Origin: Pristionchus mayeri
Taxonomy: Eukaryota; Nematoda; Chromadorea; Rhabditida; Neodiplogasteridae
Reading direction: 5' to 3'
NCBI GenBank assembly: GCA_036245805.1
Contig: BTRK01000001.1
Span: 37,026,995-37,090,994 of the forward strand
DNA: 64,000 nucleotides
A program made the translations under genes and the position numbers. Shown here in pieces: positions 17,988 through 29,735 of this stretch (positions are counted from its first letter, which is position 1; every line of letters begins with the position of its first letter). The notes under the pieces were generated by a model, which was not told where the DNA came from, ran no database searches, and saw only the letters and a program-made list of their open reading frames with translations.

Positions 17988-18500
17988 TTTGCCTGTTTAT
18001 GTCTAGTTTTGTGGTCCACTGCTCACTCGAATCGGTTGTAACGAGTAGTAGAGACATTTGTATAGACCGTTTCCCCTCCTTGATTAATATATTACCATAT
18101 GAGAATAAAGTGAATACTGTTTTATGGTGTCTTGTACTTTATGATCTCCCTCTCTCACGAGGGCGGAATGGTTTGTGGAAGCCAAAGGCCACTGTGGCTT
18201 ACCTACCAGTGTCCATTTCAATGTTGTCTCGAGTGCTGATAGCTTCGAAGGACCGCGTTTCAGGTTGGATAGGCGAAAATCAATCCTTAAAAGCATTTTC
18301 ATTCGTCAACTTTCAGAATACACGTTACAGTGGTCTCGATAAAAAGCAATCAGTTCTCTATATTCTCATAAGATGCACACAGTATTTAGTGATCTCTAGG
18401 AAGATATTCATATACCGCATGCCTATATTCTTGTGAAGTTTACCTACTGAAAGTTGAGAGAAGATAATTTGAAATTCGGGGGCGCAGTGCTGTACATTTA
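17988..18500. other. NDUFS7 3' UTR and spacer
   Basis: Contains AATAAA at about 18103 and no convincing exon. Open stretches here lack coding character. Confidence 0.4.
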
Positions 18501-20008
18501 TTAGGTTGGTCGGAAAGTCTTTGTCACTTTTTCAAAGCGTTATTTATTTGGGGAAACAATAGCATGAGTTCAATTATACATGCCATCATTATTGACAATA
18601 TTTACCCAACACTCCTTCAGTTTATGGATCCCCTCCCTATAGAACCCTTCTGGACGCGAAGTAAAGTATTACTAGAGTCCAACCTCGAGACTTCCACGGA
18701 AATTTTTTTTTTTTTTTGCAAGACAAGCCTTTTTACCATGGAATTTATCCATTGGCGAAGCTCGAATCACGGGTTGTGATCGAAGGGGGGGGGGGGCGGG
18801 GGTGCGAGAGGCCATAGGAAGGTACCGTACCCACCCGAAGGCAGGATACGGTAAGGGGGTGGATACGGTAGGAGGAGGGAGAAGACGCGAGGGGCAATGT
18901 TGAGACGACGTTGAGACGGCCGCTTAGGGAGGGCCCATGTAGCACGACTGGTCCATGCGGGGCTTGGTGACGCCAAGGTCCTTCCGTGAATGGCACGGGT
19001 CGGCTCTGCGAAAAGACATTAATTGGACGGGGCCAAGTCAGGAGAATACGGGGGGTGAGGGAGAACCATCCATCCATATCCAGCCAATTTCTGCTGGACT
19101 TGATTTGAGACCTGGGGACGGGGGTCATTTTGCTGGTTGTACACTTTCTTGCCCTTCAGCCTTGAACGATCGACTTCCAACTTCAAATTATGCAGTTCTG
19201 GGACGCACTTGGCCCTAGTGATTGCAATACTCTCAGGGAGTAGCTCCGAGTAGATCACGCCATCCACTCCCCACCACATTAACAGCTTGTTTTTCTTGGG
19301 GTGCAGGCCAAGTTTGGGGACACCCTGTGGATTCTCTCCTTCTCCAACCCGCTGGGCTCTCATGCGGTTGTTATCGTAGAGGAGCAACTTCTCATTCCCC
19401 GTTATGAGCCGTTCCGGCCATCGATCCCCGCCTTGGAGAACGAGGAGAGTAATGGAATCATCGACTCGACGGGCATGGCTGGCTTGGATCAGATCATGGG
19501 GTATGAATCGACCGATACATTTCCTCATTCCAAGAAATTTCATGCCTTTTCTGACAGTGCTATGGTGGACTCTAAGTGCACTAATCATTTCACGTGCACT
19601 TTGAAATGGGTCCGTTTCAACAGCTTTCGTCAAAGTCTCAAAATGTATCAAACGCGATCTCCCATTCTTTGAAGGACAAGTCGTCTTCTTCGAGCCGATG
19701 GATCCAATTCCTCAAGGTGTTGTAGAGGGGGCATGTGCGCGATAAACATTCTTCCAGAGGGTCTATGAAACCTTCATCGTGGTTTGAGATATTGAGATGC
19801 AAAACAAAACATGACGGAAGTGGATGGCACTTGGGATATACATCGTTCATCTACTTAAACCATACTGATGGGAAGGGAATGGGGAGTTGTTTACCGTAAC
19901 GGCCCATCACTGTTTGTTATTCACTAGGAACGAGGGAACGCCAAAGTATATATGCGACGAGCAGTGTTAAAACAAAACCATAGACAAAGACTTTCCGACC
20001 AACCTGAT
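18501..20008 (-). mobile_element. Mariner transposon, inactive
   Basis: About 1.5 kb bounded by TTAGGTTGGTCGGAAAGTCT and its complement near 20007. The transposase reads on the minus strand from about 19850 down to 18750 with frame changes. It is inserted downstream of the NDUFS7-like gene. Confidence 0.85.
18750..19850 (-). pseudogene. Mariner transposase, broken
   Basis: The largest open piece, 19019-19651, shows the mariner order: the N-terminal helix-turn-helix remnant 'ALRVHHSTVRKGMKFLG', then 'RLITGNEKLLLYDN' where the family has ITGDEK, 'LLMWWGVDGVIYSELLP', 'YNQQNDPRPQ' where the family has QDNARPH, and 'HPPYSPDLAPSN' where the family has APSDYH. Thus all three positions of the DDD catalytic set are altered or out of register. 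The upstream piece at 19638-19850 and the C-terminal part below 19018 are in other frames. This copy cannot encode active transposase. Confidence 0.85.
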
Positions 20009-20596
20009 ATTTCTTTGCGACCTTCTACAATGACATTATTTTTTCACTTGATCAACTCGTTCTTTCCTTAACCGTTGTTCCCGTTTAAGCTGACCACGTT
20101 TTTGTTATGGATTTCTGCAGATTCGTCTAGGTACCTCGTCAAAGTGTTTCCTATTATGCCACGCTTCAACCTATTCTTGCCTCATTTATGTTTTCATCGT
20201 ACCTAATCGATTCTCTTCAGGGTCTACCGTACGGTTGTTACTCGCTGCTAGATCTGATCTAGCAAGTTGTTGTAGCGCAGCTTGAACTTTGCTAACGAGT
20301 GACAGCTTGGTGGTGTGCGTTCCTTACTCGGAGTACGGACTACGCAATGGTGAGTTATATTGCAAGTGAAGCAAGCTCTCCCAGGACTCCCTATCACATT
20401 TACTCTTTACATTTTACAGCAAAAATCAATAATTAGTGCATCGAAAACCCGAGAAGGTATTGCCAATTTTATGATTCGGGCAGTATCATTGACGTGAAAT
20501 GAGATTACTAGTTTGAGTTTCCTATATCTTCGCCGTTCTGTGATGGGGAATAGATGCCCGAGATGATTCAGAAGCGTACTTATTATTCCTCTCCAG
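20009..20596. other. Spacer before the coiled-coil gene
   Basis: No exon I can support. A TTCAG at about 20220 followed by a short open stretch, and another ending near 20350, might be 5' exons of the next gene. Confidence 0.3.
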
Positions 20597-23500
20597 GAAC
20601 ATCTTCCCCGAGTCGAGGAGTTGATCGGGAAGCTAAAGATATCAGAGGGAGATGTGCAGGTATTCCTTTCTGCATTTTTTTGAATAGTTTTTCATCCAAT
20701 ACGCTTTTCCTGAATTTTGGAATGCATTATCGTTGCAATATGGTGGCGTGTATATCACAATGTAAAAATGCAGCAAAACATACAAAATGTCATTTCATAG
20801 TACATGTACTGATCGTTTAAATGTGCCATAGTGTAAGCATTGGTATTTAAGAAAAATGGTATGCAAGTCTTAATGCTCATATTCAGAGACTGATCAAAAT
20901 TTCTGCTGGCAAGCAAGCTCGGATTGAACATCTCGAGGCGCGTGTCGAGGCTCTGGAGACCGTCGTTGGTACGTAGTAGCTTTGGCAAAACAAGGCGCAT
21001 GCCAAATTTCTGTTTGACCGAACCTAGTATATTGAACCATGTAGTCTCAGATGCATTTCTATACTGAATCGATTGCTTAATCTTCATATCCCGTGGTATT
21101 TATACTACTGTGAATTGCTTGCAGATCAGAAACACGAAATCGCCAAGCAGACATCTCACGAAGAGATGGAGAAGAGGTTTTCGTGAATTTTCACCTTTCT
21201 GTTATCTATCGCAACGTAGAGTATTGGATGGACATGAATTATTTCATGGATGGTATTAGTAATATAACGTCAGATTCGTGGGTCTGACGTCCAAGCTGGA
21301 AGAGAGCGAGAAGACGAAGGAGGAGCAGAAGAGGAGGTAACAATACCTGTTCCGTATATTATATATCCACGGTACAATTTTGATTATCTGTAATGATCCT
21401 GAAACATCGAGTAAAACTCCCCTTACGTTCCAATGAGAAATGATCTTGCTCTCTCTATTTCACACACTCTCTCTCTCCGATCTGAGAGTGCGAGGGAGAT
21501 TGAGTAATGAAGAGAGCGAGATCATGATTCATCTCAATCAACACTAATATGATCAGAGTTGTCGACTTGAAAAATCTGTTGAAAGAAGGTGAAGAAAGGC
21601 TCGAGAGAAGGGAGCAAATGTTTTCTTGATTTTTTAAAAGCATTTCTGCTATCACTCGCAATGTAGAATATTGGAATAATTTCACAGATGGTAGTAGTAA
21701 TATAGCGTACAATTAGTAATTTGTGGCAGGAAAATGAATGAAAGACTCAAATTTCCAGGATCGACGAGCTGACTTCCGAGCTTGCAGTGAGCAGAAGGAG
21801 AGAAGACGAACAACAGAAGAGGTAGCAATTCCTGCTCCGTATATTATATATCCACGGTAGAATTTTGATTATCTGTAATGATCCTGAAACATCGAGTAAA
21901 ACTCCCCTTACGTTCCAATGAGAAATGATCTTGCTCTCTCTATTTCACACACACTCTCTCTCCGATCTGAGAGTGCGAGAAAGTTTGAGTAATGAAGAGA
22001 ACGAGATCATGGTTCATTTCAATCAACACGGATATTCTCAGAGTGACTGATCTGACGAATGAACTGGAGGAGGAACGCGCACATAATGAGGAGAAGGAGA
22101 ACGAGAATAAGAAGGAGAACGAGAAGAAGAAGGAGGAGAAGAATGTGAGAGTGGTTAATTCGTTCTGCGCAGGCTTTTTCTGAGCTTTTTCCAATACGCT
22201 TTTCCTGAATTTTGGAATGCATTATCGTGGCAATATGGTGGCGTGTATATCACAATGTAAAAAATGCAGCAAAACATACAAAATGTCATTTCATAGTACA
22301 TGTACTGATCGTTTAAATGTGCCATAGTGTAAGCATTGGTATTTAAGAAAAATGGTATGCAAGTCTTAATGCTCATATTCAGAGACTGATCAAAATTTCT
22401 GCTGGCAAGCAAGCTCGGATTGAACATCTCGAGGCGCGTGTCGAGGCTCTGGAGAACGCCATTGGTATGTAGCTTTGGCAAAACAAGGCGCATACCAAAT
22501 TGCTGTTTGACCGAACCTAGTATGTTCAACCATGTAGTCTCAGATGCATTTCTATACTGAATCGATTACTTAATCTTCATATCCCGTGGTATTTATACTA
22601 CTGTGAATTGCTTGCAGATCAGAAACACGATGCCCTCAAGGAGAAGGGAAACGAATACTCGAAGAAAAGGTTTTCGTGATTTTTTAAAACCTTTCTGCTA
22701 TTTTTCGCAATGTAGAATATTGGACGGATAAGAATAATTTCATAGATGGTCATAGTAATATATCGTGGAGTTGGCCATTTGAGCATACGTGGGCAGACGT
22801 TGCTGCCGAGTTTCAATATCCGGGAGGGTGTCCACTAGTTCAGCCACAAAACCGGCAGGGTTTACGAAAACTTTCAACCTAAAACTGGAAGAACTATGAT
22901 GGGCAATGCCCGAAAACAGGGAGGGTCTTGCTGCTAGCAGCGATGGTGCCCACGTTTGCATTTGAGGCAAGAAAACTGATGCAGAAAGCTAAATTTTCCA
23001 GAATCGATGAGTTGAAGTCCAAGTTGGCCGATAGTGAGAAGAGGGAGGACGAGATGAAGAAGAGGTAACAATTCCTGCTCCGTTTATTATATTTCCACGT
23101 AATAATTTTGAATATTTGCATTGATCCTGAAACATCGAGTAAAACTCCCCTTACGTTCCAATGAGAAATGATCTTGCTCTCTCTATTTCACACTCTCTCT
23201 CTCTCCGTTCTGAGAGTGCGAGAGAGTTTAAGTAATGAAGAGAGCGAGATCATGGTTCATTTCAATCAACTCTAATATGCTCCCTTCTTTGCCCATCCCC
23301 TTCTGGCGCGGAGAGCGAGAGAGCACGGGAAATGAAGAGAGCGTGCGGGCTCCCCCCGCGTCCAGTGGGCGGAGTCAAGGGGGTGCGGCCTAGTACGGAA
23401 GTAGGAAAGTCCCGAATAACTTCATAGATGGTAGTAGTATCGTACAGTTGGCAATTTGAGGCAAGAAAATGAATGAAAGAGTGACAAATTTCCAGAATCG

Positions 23501-24696
23501 ATGATTTGTCTTCCAAGCTGGAGAAGAGTGTGAAGAGGGAGGAGGAGCAGACGCAGAGGTAACAATACCAGTTCCGTATATTATATATCCACGTTACTAT
23601 TTTGATTATCTGTAATGATCCTGAAACATCGAGTAAAACTCCCCTTACGTTCCAATGAGAAATGGCCTGGCTCTCTCTATGTCACTCTCTCTTTCTCTCT
23701 CTCTCTCTCTCCGATCTGAGAGTGCGAGAGAGTTTAAGTAATGAAGAGAGCGAGATCATGGTTCATTTCAATCAACACGGATATTCTCAGAGTGAACGAT
23801 CTTACGAATCAACTGGAGGAGGAGAAGAGCATGGAGGTTAGTTCCTTCTGCGCAGGCTGCTTTTGAGACCAGAATATCATCCATGTTCCCTGAAATTAAA
23901 TCATTTCAGAAGACCCCCAAGTGCATCGTCACGTTGTGCAAGGTGAGCTTCTGCGTAGGATCGATTTTTGATGACCATCTACCTGTTCTTTCTATAGAAC
24001 ATCTGGCACTTCCTCGATTTTTGGCCCACCCCATCTTTATACCCTCTTCATTTTCACGCTTACCCTCCCTACTTTTCGGTGTCCTCTTCTTCCCTGATTT
24101 CCTGATAGGACTAGGAATATGTCTTGATAAGTTTGGGAAAGTCGATGTTAGAGCTGGTTAAGAATAGGTTTGGTAAGAAAAAAGATGTGAGCCAAATATC
24201 GAAGAAGCGCCGAACACCATACTTTCATAATGCAATCATGAGTATCATTTGTATCAGAAGTATCCATCGACACCCTATGGATATATTCGACATCTCGATG
24301 AGCATCACAAGACTACACTGCTGAAGGTTGGTCTGACAAGCTGGTTATGAATGCAGAAGTTATCATCAGAGTGGAATCTACCTTCATTGCTCGTGTGGAA
24401 TCACATTCAACACTAAACGTGATCAGAAGAAGCACGACAAGAAGGTACCTTTTCCTTGAATTAAAAAAGTAACGGGTGCATGTATAGTGTTTTGATAAAT
24501 ATGTTCCTATCATCACTTTTTTGGAAACTGAATTAGTCAAAGTTCATCGTACATAGCGCATGGTTCAGCGTGATGATGGATGAAAAGGTGGTATGTACTT
24601 TCTATCGAATGCAAGACAGGTGAAAGGGTGAGCGGATGTGATTTAATTCAGTGCTCTGGAAACGAGTTCACTCTTCACAAACTCGACGAGGATTGA
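20597..24696 (+). CDS. Coiled-coil protein with C-terminal Cys/His zinc-binding motifs
   Basis: I do not recognise a named gene. Exons by frame: 20597-20659, 20887-20968, 21125-21176, 21274-21336, 21759-21821, 22042-22144, 22383-22464, 22618-22669, 23002-23064, 23496-23558, 23791-23836, 23910-23942, about 24229-24324, 24338-24443, about 24540-24590 and 24630-24696 (TGA). The N-terminal three quarters is heptad-like coiled coil ('ARIEHLEARVEALE', 'IDELTSELAVSRRRED', 'VTDLTNELEEERAHNEE'). The C-terminus has 'YGYIRHLDEHHKTTLLK', 'GIYLHCSCGITFNTKRDQKK' and 'GCDLIQCSGNEFTLHKLDED', a Cys/His pattern suggesting zinc binding; I infer this. Exons 2-6 and 7-11 are tandem duplicates. The last few joins are less certain. 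The 5' end is not identified. Confidence 0.6.
20690..23870 (+). repeat. Internal tandem duplication of five exons
   Basis: Unit 1 (about 20690-22190) and unit 2 (about 22190-23870) share exon order and long near-identical intron sequence. The stretch beginning CCAATACGCTTTTCCTGAAT at 20696 repeats at 22192 and stays nearly identical for about 280 bases. Exon pairs are 20887/22383, 21125/22618, 21274/23002, 21759/23496 and 22042/23791. Unit 2 carries an extra insert at about 23275-23412. Confidence 0.85.
21405..23775. repeat. Four intronic copies of one hairpin element
   Basis: A block of about 140 bases occurs near 21405-21545, 21885-22030, 23135-23275 and 23630-23775. Each begins AAAACTCCCCTTACGTTCC and folds through GAAATGATCTTGCTCTCTC against GAGAGCGAGATCATG. 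Copies differ mainly in the CT/GA run length at the apex. Confidence 0.75.
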
Positions 24697-25810
24697 ACGG
24701 ATCATTGTAATCATTGTTATGGTATGTGTGCTCCACCCATAGCGTTTAGTATCATTTCATTAGTATCTAATCAGTTTCACCTCGTTGCTAATGTTGCTCA
24801 ATCTCATCTTTTTTGCACCATTTCACCGTATCATCTCTTTAGAAGTATGGAAAAGATTTAATTCAATTCTAAGTTTCGTTCATCTCTAAATATTTTGTGT
24901 TGTTAAGATCTTTATATTCACAGGATAAAGAGGATTTCATGCCAAAGGTTGAGATATCCTACGGAATCTGGTTCCCTTCCAGTTACGATTATCTAAACTA
25001 ATTTGACTAATGTATATTCCGAAATTAAGCTCTTTCGAGGTTTGGATTATCCAAAATATATCCTATCGATTATCCTTTCGCACGCGACTCTACACGTGCG
25101 AAATGGGTAATTCGTATCTATTTGGCCATCACTACCTCTTATCATGACCTGTCCATGACCTGTCCTGTTCTAGCTATTGCGATTTGTTCACCTTTTCAGA
25201 GTAATTCTTTGGCATTTACTTCATTTATTCGTCGACAAAAGTTCTGTTATTAAATCTTGTTTAGAACTCGGGAATATTTCCTTTCTTCTTGGTTCTGAGT
25301 CATGTGATGCTCAATGTATTCTAATTTTTATATATTCGCCTCATCTTTCCTCGTTAATCTCTTGTTATCGGTCCTCCAATCAATGGCGATAATCAGGGCG
25401 CTGAGTCAGCCGAGAAGCGATCGGCCGATCATTCTTGGTATCTGCTAGGATGGTCGACGTCGCCTCGCCTCGCTCCCCCTTCAGGAAGTTGGTTTTCCCA
25501 CATGTTCTTACTCGCTTATAACTTTGTTTTCGTCGTTTCTCGCACACAATTTGACGATGCAAAAGCGGGGGTGATTCACACATTGCGTAGTTATGTCAAG
25601 CTTTCGTCCACGAAATTGGACAACGATAATAAACAATTGTTGGAAACCAGAAGAACATCCGGGATTCAGAACCGGGGAAGCTACTCTGAAAAATTCAAGC
25701 TACACATATTCCGAATCTGTGTTGATGGGATCCAAAAACGAGACTGGTCTTGATCGTATCCACAATGGAGCAAGCTTCTTATCGAAATCGACTCATTTCA
25801 TGATTCTCAG
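24697..25810. other. Spacer with a dispersed duplicate of 1990-2055
   Basis: About 60 bases at 24945-25005 match 1990-2055. No gene is recognised; open stretches here lack splice support. Confidence 0.35.
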
Positions 25811-28045
25811 GTGCTACCGTGTATTCGTGAGGAGAGCGAGAAGGGCGCTAATGAGAATGCAGCGCCCAATCCGAGACTCGTCGCGCTGCAGGTACATTTG
25901 TGTTCTGTTAACATAAATTCGGAACTAGCATTTGTGTGGAATTACAGCATTAGAAGCAAGCTGCTTTTTAATCGTTGAACAGTGTTTAGAAGGAATAAAA
26001 TTGGGAGCTGAATCGTTTCAATTTCAGGAGGAATTGGAGAAGGAATTGAAGATGAAGAAGAGTTTAGAGAAGATTCTCACTCTCAACAACGGAACCGAAG
26101 TGACGGATGACTCGAAGGGACTGCTGGATGATTCCAAGGTCAGGGAACTGCCTTGCTTTGCCATTTTAAATTAAAAGTGTAATGATATCCCCTCGCTGTT
26201 TTTATGCCCCATTCCTTCATCCTCTACTATACAGTTATTGTATTAATTTCCTCCGATACAACCTCATCTATGGCTAGGTTATCCCAAGCGCGCATGCTTG
26301 AATTTGTAACAGTAGCAAATAGCACTGTATGATAACAATTGTTAACTATAATTTGAATATATTGTGTGGCTAAACACAAATTTGCAGTCTAAGATTGCCC
26401 TACTGCGGATGCAGATCGAGAAGTTGAACAACCAGGAAGCAATGGAGCTAACGACGGGTCGGATTTACGAAAATAATTAAGTTATATATTATTAATATTA
26501 ATATAATATTGCCCAGGCAAGGACGCACGCTCGCACACGGAGCTGATGATCGAGGACCTTCTCTTCAGGCTGAGAAAGGTGCGGTGTGTGGAGAGGCAGT
26601 GAAGATAGGACAGCATTCCGTGGTTAAAGTTACCCAACAATGACGAAACCCTGATCTCACCCTGATCCCGTCGCGTGTACGAAAGAGTATGCAAAAGTGA
26701 GAGAGCGCGGGATTACGCTGATTATTTCCGGCTTTCCCTTGATGCTATTATTGATAGTACTAGTCCATCTTCACTTCGGTAATGATATTTGGGCACATGA
26801 AACAGTTATCTGACAAGCATTCAATGCTCAACTTACTAATTTTTCAACGTTGATAATATTCCTATTTGCTTGCAGGAGACAGTTCTTGTGGACAGGGCGC
26901 GCAAGGCGAAGCCAGTGCTCACCATGCAAAAGAAGACGGACCAGAAGGGACTACTCGATGTCAGTCGTCTAAGTACCATCGGGTTACCCTCCATAAAATA
27001 TCCAACGAACATCTATTGTGAATGTTGTATACGGCTTGGTAGCAGTTTGCAGTATACGTTATATTGCTGCAATGTAACAATTGTTTTCTGAATTATATTG
27101 CTCCCGTGAATCCGAGGGATACGATATCTGATCGATAATTGGTGCTTCTACAGGCAACGCAGACACTACATAAGTCGGAGGAAAAGCTGGACCTGGTTTG
27201 ACTCGCGCTCACCAAGTACGCCGAACAGTTGGGCGAAGAGAGCGCAACTCTGCGGAGAGCAGTCAAAGATTAGGTACGGTAGAGTCGGTGATCGCGAACT
27301 GCTGATTCACTTCAAACTTTGAAATCCCCAGACCGGAATTCGTACGAGACCAAACAAAATCTTGCAGAAACCTGGTTCTACACGGAAAGACTTTTTTTCC
27401 ATCGATATAATGTATTTAGATGTTAATCAAGTGTCATTCCCTCCAGGTAGCTGAGTCTCGTCGACTAGCCTCCACTCCCTCGCTGCCCATCTCTACAATT
27501 CCCTCTGGCAGTGGTTCGTCCACCATGCCTCGCTTCTCGTCTCCACCACCCTCTGCACCCTCCAGTCCAGTCTCGGTGAGGAATTTGAATAATTGTTTGT
27601 CTAGTAGGATGACTCGACATTCTCGTACCAAAATGTCCAGCGATCCTACTAGAAAAACAATTATATTCACTTTACTTGATAGAGCATTGCTTGTGAATGG
27701 TGTTGAAAATTGCAATTTACGAATTGCCATTGATTTCCAGGAAAGTCCTGGCAAGTGCTCGTCTCTCCCTCGCACACTCGGTCGTCGTCAGGGCCTTCTC
27801 CCTCCCACACTCGCCGTTTCGGGCAGGCTCGAAGTGAGGTGAGTAAGCCACCTGACCCTTCGCATTACCGTAATCCGAACAAATTAGTTACTCTTTCCTT
27901 GCGTAGGCTTATCGGCTGCCAGAATCTGCTGTCGCAGGTGCCAGATCGTGCAGCACGCAAGCGCGATTCGTCCTCATCGATGACGACGTCTGGAGGCGCA
28001 GAGTTGCTGCGGAAGCAGATGAAGAGCAGTCGAACGGCCAGGTAG
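25811..28045 (+). pseudogene. pkn-1: Decayed protein kinase N copy 2
   Basis: This is a paralogue of 12.8-15.3 kb, very similar over exons and introns from about 26020 on. Blocks: 25811-25891, 26028-26138 ('EKELKMKKSLEKILT'), 26388-26457 ('KIALLRMQIEKLNNQEAM'), 26517-26577, 26877-26960, 27154-27275, 27447-27576, 27741-27839 and 27908-28041. The C2-like start 'RLEVRLIGCQNLLSQVPDR' is characteristic of PKN. Decay: the HR1 exon at 27154-27275 has an in-frame TGA inside 'EKLDLV' and ends at a TAG directly before its donor. The sequence stops after the C2 exon, with no kinase domain before the next unit. The donor after 'ELTT' that is damaged in copy 1 is intact here. Neither copy can make a kinase. 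Confidence 0.72.
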
Positions 28046-28843
28046 GAAGGGGAGGGGGAGGAATAAAGGTGGTAAAGTGAAATGTTCACCACATTTTCAA
28101 TGATCAAAGAACGTAATCGTAATCTGCACATACTATCAATGGATATAAGTCCCGCCGTCACGTGCAAACAGTGAAGTAGACACCGTCAGGGCAGAACTAG
28201 GTAGAAGTTATCCGGAGTTCGAGTTCCCAAGATCGCCTTGTACTTGCTACCGACCGAATATCGATGTACAGAGTTTATCCGGAGCCTCAAACTTGGGTAA
28301 TTAAACCAATTAAGCGATAACAAAATAATAAATATAAAAGAAACGAAGTTAAACTAAGCACGGACAATAAATATACGAAAATAGGACGAAAATAGGAGAG
28401 AAATTACTCGAAAAGAATGATTACTGTAACTTCTGGCGAATCACTAACTGACACTATTTTACTAACAAACTACGGTAATTGGCGATGTGTCATGATAATA
28501 AATTCGTCTTCTCCATTATTATTCTTCTTTATTACTTATTTTCTTGCTTGCTTGCTCGATTCCCTTACATCTCCCCGGTCCTTCCAATAAGAGGCGCCCT
28601 CGTCTCTTGGCTTTCCTCCTCCTCTCTCCTTCTTCTGTCCTCCTTTTCCATTCTGATCTTTGTTGGAAGATCCGGGGTTATTACATCCGGCGTCTTTCCT
28701 TCTCCTGCATTTCTCCTTTCCAACTGGTGTCGCACTGAAGTGCTTCACCATGATGTGATCATCCACCATGACCGGAGGTTGAGAGTAGTACTTTCGGCTA
28801 CTCAGATACATGCCCAATATGATGACGTCATCGGTGACGTCAC
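28046..28843. other. Unassigned spacer holding an SL1 leader copy
   Basis: Between the PKN copy and the Maverick. The notable content is the exact SL1 22-mer on the minus strand at 28286-28307. The right part, about 28540-28760, is pyrimidine-rich. The last bases before the Maverick (GATGACGTCATCGGTGACGT, 28821-28840) resemble the GACGTCA-rich tip of the terminal repeat, so the left terminal repeat may be longer than its right partner. Confidence 0.4.
28286..28307 (-). other. Exact 22-nt SL1 spliced-leader sequence
   Basis: On the minus strand the bases are the complete nematode SL1 leader (begins GGTTTAATTACCC, ends AAGTTTGAG). An SL1 RNA gene would continue with a GTAA donor. Here it continues GCTCCGGATAAACTC, so this is not an SL RNA gene. 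It looks like a leader already spliced to another RNA and copied back into DNA. The following frame is open for 28 codons to a TGA. Confidence 0.75.
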
Positions 28844-29584
28844 TGATTATCTGTGATATCAGTGACGTCAACGTTGACGTCGTCGAGGCATCTGAATCTG
28901 AGTAGCCTTCTGAATCCTGTCGACGACTTCTGAATCCCGTCGACGACTTCTGAATCCCATCGGCGACTTCTGAATCCTTTCGATGTTTTCTGAATCCGAG
29001 TGTCCTTCTGAATACTGTCGATGACTTCTGAATCCGATGACGTCATACTTCTGGGCTCGTGTCCCTTCTTTTGCCGGATTTTTGCTGGGTTCGAACCCCT
29101 GTCCCACGGGCGGTGCTACTAGTTACTTACCATTCGGCTATGAGGTGCATCTGCCCAAGAAGCGATAGGTGAGCACAAGTACCTGCGCCCCTCTACCATC
29201 GCTCGCTAAAGGAGAGGGTTTTTGCCAGATTTTCCAGCGGATTCGAACCTGCGTAGTGGTGCGTCTTGACCAAAACCATACACCACTACACCATGGAGAG
29301 CATTCGTCAGGAAGCCTACGAGTGAATACACATACCCATTCCCCCTTAGGACACCCAGTGGAGCATAGTGTCGCGCCACCGGACCTACCGTACCCAGATG
29401 CACGCAATACGGTTTAGTGGGAGGGAGATTTGAAGCCAACCCGTACCGTAACTTTGTAGCGCACCACCGAGCCTACCGTACCTGGCACCACGTGAGAATT
29501 TTAAATACCTACCGTAGCCAAAAACCCTGAGACGTATTCAAATGCCTACCGTAACAGAGGAAGTGGAAGCGCAGAGCCGCTAGT
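28844..29584. repeat. Left terminal inverted repeat of Maverick
   Basis: Reverse complement of 39284-40024. The outer part (about 28890-29040) is a tandem array of roughly 20-bp units, GGATTCAGAAGTCGTCGAC on the minus strand. Farther in are two tRNA-like units with B boxes at 29087-29097 and 29239-29249 (minus strand), and a GTACGGTAGG-rich inner part. Short open frames here are not supported as genes. Confidence 0.9.
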
Positions 29585-29735
29585 GTCCCTTCTTTCGGCA
29601 ACTACTCACTAGCGAGAGTGAGAATACGAAATTGGGAAGGGCGCAGTAAGAGGGGGAGGAGTCACGTCCCTTCTTCTAGGGGTGGTGATCTCTAAATGTC
29701 GATTGGTCATTTTCACTCGAATCTTTTACACAAAG

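Noticed and set aside
18955..19672. Plus-strand open frames within the mariner
   Set aside because: Antisense shadows of the minus-strand transposase remnant.
28286..28307. SL1 RNA gene
   Set aside because: The leader is exact but the donor GT and downstream snRNA-like part are missing.
28479..28856. 125-residue hydrophobic open frame left of the Maverick
   Set aside because: Composition is from a pyrimidine-rich tract; runs into the terminal repeat; no family resemblance.
28890..29040. Regular repeats resembling a CRISPR array
   Set aside because: Units are contiguous without unique spacers, and the genome is eukaryotic; this is a minisatellite in the terminal repeat.
29138..29439. Open frames mirrored in the two Maverick terminal repeats (also 39429-39699)
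   Set aside because: They overlap tRNA-like units and have no domain or conserved partner; present twice only because the repeats are identical.
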